Assembly: GCA_964352715.1 (NCBI GenBank)
Contig: CAYGSU010000056.1
Coordinates: 1 to 27,299 of the forward strand
Direction: 5' to 3'
Source: JAVKBW01 sp964352715
GTDB taxonomy: Bacteria; Pseudomonadota; Alphaproteobacteria; UBA8366; Aestuariispiraceae
DNA length: 27,299 nucleotides
Shown: one piece after another, positions 23,269 through 27,299 of the stretch
Position numbering within the stretch: the stretch's first letter is position 1
How the letters are laid out: every line of letters starts with the position of its first letter
Translations under genes and position numbers: made by a program
The notes under the pieces: model-generated
Told to the model about the DNA's origin: nothing
Database searches by the model: none
Seen by the model: the letters and a program-made list of their open reading frames with translations, nothing else

Positions 23269-24843
23269 ATGTCGAATGTGGAATCCCTCGCCCGGCGCCG
23301 CGGTGGCCGCCTTGCCCGCCAGCAGATGCGGGCCGCCCCGCTTACAGAAGACACGCGGGCGGTTCGACCCGGTCTTGAAGGCGGGCGCTACAAGCCGCTG
23401 CGTGACGAAGATGTTCTGAAGGTTCATGAAGCGGCGCTGACCCTGCTGGAAACAGTAGGACTGGCCGATGCGATCCCAAGCTGCGTCGAACTGGTCACCA
23501 ATGCCGGCGGCCGGCTCGACGAGAAGGGTCGCCTGCTGTTTCCCCGCGCCCTGGTCGAAGACACGATCGCCAATGCCGCCCGCCATTTCGTGCTGCACGC
23601 CCAGGACCCGGAACACGATATGGAGCCCTGGGGCAGCAAGGTCTATTTCGGCACCGCCGGCGCGGCGGTCCACACGGTGAACCCGGTGACCGGCGAATAC
23701 CCGCCGTCTGTAACCAAGGACCTGTACGATTTCGCCCGGCTGGCCGACCAGCTGGACAACATCCATTTCTTCCAGCGCACTGTCGTTTGCCGCGATCTGC
23801 CGGACCCGTTCGAGATGGATTTCAATTCCTGCTATGTCTCGGTATCCGGTACCAGAAAGCATGTCGGCACAAGCTGGGTCGCACCGGAACAGCTCGAAGC
23901 ATCGCTTGAAATGCTGCATGTGATCGCCGGCGGTGAGAAAAAATGGCGTGAACGGCCGTTCGTATCGCAGTCCAACTGTTTCGTTGTGCCGCCGATGAAA
24001 TTCGCGGAGGACGCCTGCCGGTGTCTTGAAATCGCCGTTCGAGGCGGCATGCCGGTATTGCTGCTTTCGGCGGGTCAGGCCGGCGCAACCGCCCCGGCGG
24101 CGCTTGCCGGCGCGGTCGCACAGGCGGTTGCCGAAGTGCTGGCGGGGCTGGTCTACGCCAACCTTGTTGTGCCGGGTCATCCCTGCATTTTCGGCACCTG
24201 GCCCTTTGTGTCCGATCTGCGCACCGGCGCCATGTGCGGCGGCAGCGGCGAACAGGCCCTTCTGATGGCGGGCTGCGCCCAGATGGCTTCCTGGTACGAC
24301 CTGTCGGGTGGCGTTACGGCCGGCATGGCGGATGCGAAACTGCCGGATATCCAGGCCGGCTACGAAAAAGGCTACAATTACGCCCTGGTCGGCAATTCCG
24401 GCGCGAACCTGGTGTATGAAGCCTTCGGCATGCATGGCAGCCTGATGGGTTGCTGCTTCGAAACGATGGTTCTCGACAATGATGCCGTCGGCAGCGTGCT
24501 GCGCACCGTGCGTGGCATCGAAGTCAATGACGAGACGCTGTCGATTGATACCATCGCGGATACCTGCCGCAACGGGCCCGGTCACTATCTGGGCAGCAAA
24601 CAGACCATCGACCTGATGCAGTCGCACTACTTCTACCCGGTGCTCGGCGACCGGACCAGCCCGAAGGAATGGATCGAGAAAGGCCGGCCCAACATTGTCG
24701 AACGCGCGGTCGACCGCACCAAGAAGCTGATGGCCAACCATTATCCAAGGCATATTTCTGACGATATCGACTCGCAGATCCGCGACAAATGGCCGGTCAG
24801 AATTCCACGTGAGCGCATGACAGCAGGCAACGGCGACTGGTAA
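23269..24843 (+). CDS. MttB-superfamily methyltransferase without pyrrolysine
   Basis: A 524-residue protein of the trimethylamine methyltransferase (MttB) family, which moves a methyl group from a tertiary or quaternary amine to a corrinoid protein. The N-terminal RRGGRLARQQMRA, the ILHAQDPE-like segment (VLHAQDPEHDM), FGTAGAAVHTVNP, GTSWVAPEQ, and the Gly-rich C-terminal half are family features. The reading frame is continuous with no in-frame amber, so it belongs to the non-pyrrolysine branch, which includes the glycine betaine methyltransferase MtgB. No corrinoid protein or reactivating enzyme is encoded here. AAGG lies ten bases before the ATG. The next gene, a dimethylglycine dehydrogenase-like flavoprotein, starts 72 bases downstream, so the substrate is probably a betaine-type compound; that is inference. 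Confidence 0.9.
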   Translation: MSNVESLARRRGGRLARQQMRAAPLTEDTRAVRPGLEGGRYKPLRDEDVLKVHEAALTLLETVGLADAIPSCVELVTNAGGRLDEKGRLLFPRALVEDTIANAARHFVLHAQDPEHDMEPWGSKVYFGTAGAAVHTVNPVTGEYPPSVTKDLYDFARLADQLDNIHFFQRTVVCRDLPDPFEMDFNSCYVSVSGTRKHVGTSWVAPEQLEASLEMLHVIAGGEKKWRERPFVSQSNCFVVPPMKFAEDACRCLEIAVRGGMPVLLLSAGQAGATAPAALAGAVAQAVAEVLAGLVYANLVVPGHPCIFGTWPFVSDLRTGAMCGGSGEQALLMAGCAQMASWYDLSGGVTAGMADAKLPDIQAGYEKGYNYALVGNSGANLVYEAFGMHGSLMGCCFETMVLDNDAVGSVLRTVRGIEVNDETLSIDTIADTCRNGPGHYLGSKQTIDLMQSHYFYPVLGDRTSPKEWIEKGRPNIVERAVDRTKKLMANHYPRHISDDIDSQIRDKWPVRIPRERMTAGNGDW

Positions 24844-24915
24844 ACAGGGTTTCAACTATCGGCCGCTGAACAGAGTGTCCCGCACGCGGCGATATCGGAT
24901 TGAGGGGTAAAAAAC

Positions 24916-27299
24916 ATGCGCAGTCATGCTCGTGTCGTAATTGTTGGTGGCGGAATGATGGGCGCAGGCCTGCTGTACCACCTGGCGGAAGAAGGCTGGA
25001 AGGATATCGTCCTCATCGAAAAGGGCGAGCTGACATCCGGTTCCACCTGGCACGCCGCCGGACAATGCCCCAGCTTCATCGCCGACTATTCGATGGCCAA
25101 GATCCACCATTACGGCAACACCCTTTATCCCAAGCTTGAGGAAATGACCGGCCAGTACGTTTCATGGCACGGCTGCGGCGGCATCCGCTTCGCCCTGACC
25201 GATGCGGAAGTGGAGTTCTTCAAGCATGTCGAAGGGGTGTCGAAACTGATCGGCTACCGGATGCAGCTTGTCGGCCCGGACGAGATCAAGCAGATCAACC
25301 CGCATGTCGATGTCACCGGCGTCAAGCTTGGCGCATGGACACTGGATGACGGCCATGTCGACCCGGCAGGCTGCTGTAACGCGCTGGCCAAGGGCGCGCG
25401 CGACATGGGCGCGGAAATCATCCGCCATTGCCGCGTCACAGATATCAAACCGACCGCCTCGGGCGAATGGGAAGTCATTACCGAACAGGGCAACATCATC
25501 TGCGAACATGTGGTAAATGCCGCCGGTTGTTACGCCCGTCAGGTTGCGCAATGGGTCGGCACCGATGTGCCGATCTGCAACATGAAGCATCATTATCTGG
25601 TCACCGAGCCGATCAAGGAGTTCATCGACTCCGATAAAGAAATGCCGGTAATGCGCGACCCCTACCCCGACGCTTACTACCGCCAGGAACAAAAAGCCGG
25701 GTTGATCGGAATCTACGAAACCGAAGGGGCTGAGGAAGCCTGGGCCGAACGCGGCGGCTACCCGGAATGGGAGTCCGAGAACGAACTGTTCGGTGAGGAA
25801 CTGGACCGTATCTATCCTTGGATCGAACGGACGCTCGAGCGGATGCCGATCTGGGCTGAAAGCGGCATCAAGCGCGTTGTTCATGGCGCCATTCCTCATA
25901 CGCCGGATTCAAACCCGCTGCTTGGACCTGCCGGCGGTTTGAAGAACTACTGGATGTGTAACGGCTCGTCGATCGGCATCGCCCAGGGTGCCGGCTGCGG
26001 CAAGTATCTGGCGCAGTGGATGGTGCATGGCGAGGCGGAAATCAACATGGCGGGCCTCGACCCGCGCCGCTACGGCAAATGGGCGACCGAGGATCATGTT
26101 CGCAAACGTTCCATCGAGGACTACCAGCACATGTACAAGCTGCATGTGCCGGGCGAGGAACGCCCCGCCGGCCGCGGCCAGCGCAAGACCAGCCTGCATG
26201 ACATCCTTGCGGAACTCGGTGGCCAGTTCAGCGCGACCGCCGGTTGGGAGCGGGTGAAATACTACGCCACCGACGGTCAGGAAGAACAGCCGGGCTATTC
26301 CCACACCAACGCCCACGCCATCGTGGCGGAAGAATGCAAGGGCGTGCGCGACCGCGCCGGCCTCGGCGAAATGTCCAGCTTTGCAAAATTCGAGGTAACG
26401 GGGCCGGATTCCGAAAAATTCCTCGACCACCTGCTGGCGAACCGGGTGCCGAAGAAGGTCGGCGGCATCGGCCTCGCCCATTTCCTCAACGATCACGGCT
26501 TCATCGAAGGCGAAGTGACGATCACCAAGCTGGCTGAAAATCACTATTACCTGCTGTCGGGCGCGCTGGCCGAAGGCCGCGACGAGGACTGGCTGAACCA
26601 GCACAAGGACGGTGCGGATGTAACGGTTACCAACGTCACTGAAGACTACGGCAACCTTGTTCTCGTCGGCCCGAAAAGCCGGGACATTCTCTCCGCCGTC
26701 ACCGATGCCGATCTGTCGAACGACGCCTTCCGCTGGTTGTCCGGCCAGACCATCACGGTCGCCGGCTGCACGGTGCGCGCGCTTCGGGTCAACTATGTCG
26801 GCGAGCTGGGCTGGGAACTGCATGCCCGCATGGACGACATGCCGACGGTGTTCAAAGCGCTGGAAGAGGCCGGCAAGCCGCACGGCATGGTGCTGTTCGG
26901 CATCTATGCGCAGAATTCGATGCGGATGGAAAAGGCCTATCGCGGCTGGGGGTCGGAACTGACCAACGAGATCACCATGATCGAGGCCGACATGGAACGT
27001 TTCGTGCGGCTGGAAAAGGATGACTTCATCGGCAAGGCGGCAACCATGCAGCGCAAGCAGGACGGCATTACCCAGAAACTGGTATACTGCGAGGTCGAGC
27101 CGGGCAACAGCGACAGCATCGGCGGCGAGGCCGTGGTCGATGGCGACAAGCCGATCGGCATCAGCACGTCAGGCGGGTTCGGCCATCGCTGCGGCAAGTC
27201 CCTCGCCTTCGCCTATGTTCACCCGGATTACGCCGAACCGGGCAGCACCTTCGACATTCTCATGCTGGGCAATAACCGCAAGGCCACCGTTCTCGCCGA
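24916..27299 (+). CDS. Dimethylglycine/sarcosine dehydrogenase-like FAD protein with GcvT domain (3' end outside window)
   Basis: 794 complete codons are visible; relatives have roughly 810-820 residues, so only a short C-terminal piece is missing. Domains in order: an FAD-binding DAO domain with VVIVGGGMMGAG (7-18), the GSTWHAAG motif whose His46 corresponds to the covalent FAD histidine of dimethylglycine dehydrogenase, a middle FAO-type linker (about 370-425), and a folate-binding GcvT domain (from about 430) with GPKSRDIL and NYVGELGWELH, then GcvT-C. Such enzymes oxidise N-methyl groups of dimethylglycine or sarcosine and pass the carbon to tetrahydrofolate. The residues after WHAAG (QCPSFIADYSMAKIH) differ from the usual LVTTYR-type continuation, hinting at another substrate. 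GAGGGG precedes the ATG by eight bases. Confidence 0.9.
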   Translation, partial: MRSHARVVIVGGGMMGAGLLYHLAEEGWKDIVLIEKGELTSGSTWHAAGQCPSFIADYSMAKIHHYGNTLYPKLEEMTGQYVSWHGCGGIRFALTDAEVEFFKHVEGVSKLIGYRMQLVGPDEIKQINPHVDVTGVKLGAWTLDDGHVDPAGCCNALAKGARDMGAEIIRHCRVTDIKPTASGEWEVITEQGNIICEHVVNAAGCYARQVAQWVGTDVPICNMKHHYLVTEPIKEFIDSDKEMPVMRDPYPDAYYRQEQKAGLIGIYETEGAEEAWAERGGYPEWESENELFGEELDRIYPWIERTLERMPIWAESGIKRVVHGAIPHTPDSNPLLGPAGGLKNYWMCNGSSIGIAQGAGCGKYLAQWMVHGEAEINMAGLDPRRYGKWATEDHVRKRSIEDYQHMYKLHVPGEERPAGRGQRKTSLHDILAELGGQFSATAGWERVKYYATDGQEEQPGYSHTNAHAIVAEECKGVRDRAGLGEMSSFAKFEVTGPDSEKFLDHLLANRVPKKVGGIGLAHFLNDHGFIEGEVTITKLAENHYYLLSGALAEGRDEDWLNQHKDGADVTVTNVTEDYGNLVLVGPKSRDILSAVTDADLSNDAFRWLSGQTITVAGCTVRALRVNYVGELGWELHARMDDMPTVFKALEEAGKPHGMVLFGIYAQNSMRMEKAYRGWGSELTNEITMIEADMERFVRLEKDDFIGKAATMQRKQDGITQKLVYCEVEPGNSDSIGGEAVVDGDKPIGISTSGGFGHRCGKSLAFAYVHPDYAEPGSTFDILMLGNNRKATVLA

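Noticed and set aside
23260..24855. Minus-strand frame of 531 codons covering the whole MttB-like gene
   Set aside because: Antisense shadow caused by high GC at third positions; the translation shows no recognisable domain, while the plus strand clearly encodes an MttB-family protein.

Overview
The window (27,299 bases, GC-rich, dense genes with good Shine-Dalgarno sites) looks like chromosomal DNA of a free-living, probably marine, alphaproteobacterium. This is inferred from the smpB/dapA/slt neighbourhood, a Slt-type transglycosylase, a bactofilin paired with an M23 peptidase, and an MttB-like/dimethylglycine dehydrogenase-like pair. No 16S or other species-level marker is present. No tRNA, rRNA, CRISPR array, transposase or phage gene was seen.

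Region 1 (1-11228, minus strand): one uninterrupted reading frame of at least 3742 codons whose 3' end lies outside the window. It encodes a giant secreted repeat protein, probably a type I-secreted adhesin. In order it has an N-terminal FecR-like domain, a 118-residue acidic linker without Lys or Arg, a small beta-sandwich, a helical part, two blocks of RTX calcium-binding nonapeptides, a LamG domain, cadherin/Ig-like repeats, a laminin-B-like domain, and then three tandem modules of about 550 residues built from LamG-LamG-Ig units. The RTX repeats are in the first third instead of at the C-terminus.

Region 2 (11229-13590): an AT-richer 396-base divergent intergenic region with a CRP-like palindrome, then a TolC-family outer-membrane channel and a small lipoprotein on the plus strand. 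The TolC is a natural exit channel for the adhesin. The ABC ATPase and membrane-fusion partners are not in the window.

Region 3 (13600-19106): housekeeping genes. smpB and dapA run on the minus strand. Divergent from them is a plus-strand run of slt-type lytic transglycosylase, alpha/beta hydrolase and PLP-dependent threonine/serine dehydratase, the last two overlapping.

Region 4 (19117-22148, minus strand): an envelope cluster of a coiled-coil membrane M23 peptidase, a bactofilin and a small exported protein of unknown function, probably one operon for local peptidoglycan remodelling.

Region 5 (22183-27299): a GcvA-like LysR regulator divergent from an MttB-superfamily methyltransferase (without pyrrolysine) and a dimethylglycine/sarcosine dehydrogenase-like flavoprotein that is cut by the window end. 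Together they suggest demethylation of a quaternary or tertiary methylamine such as a betaine.
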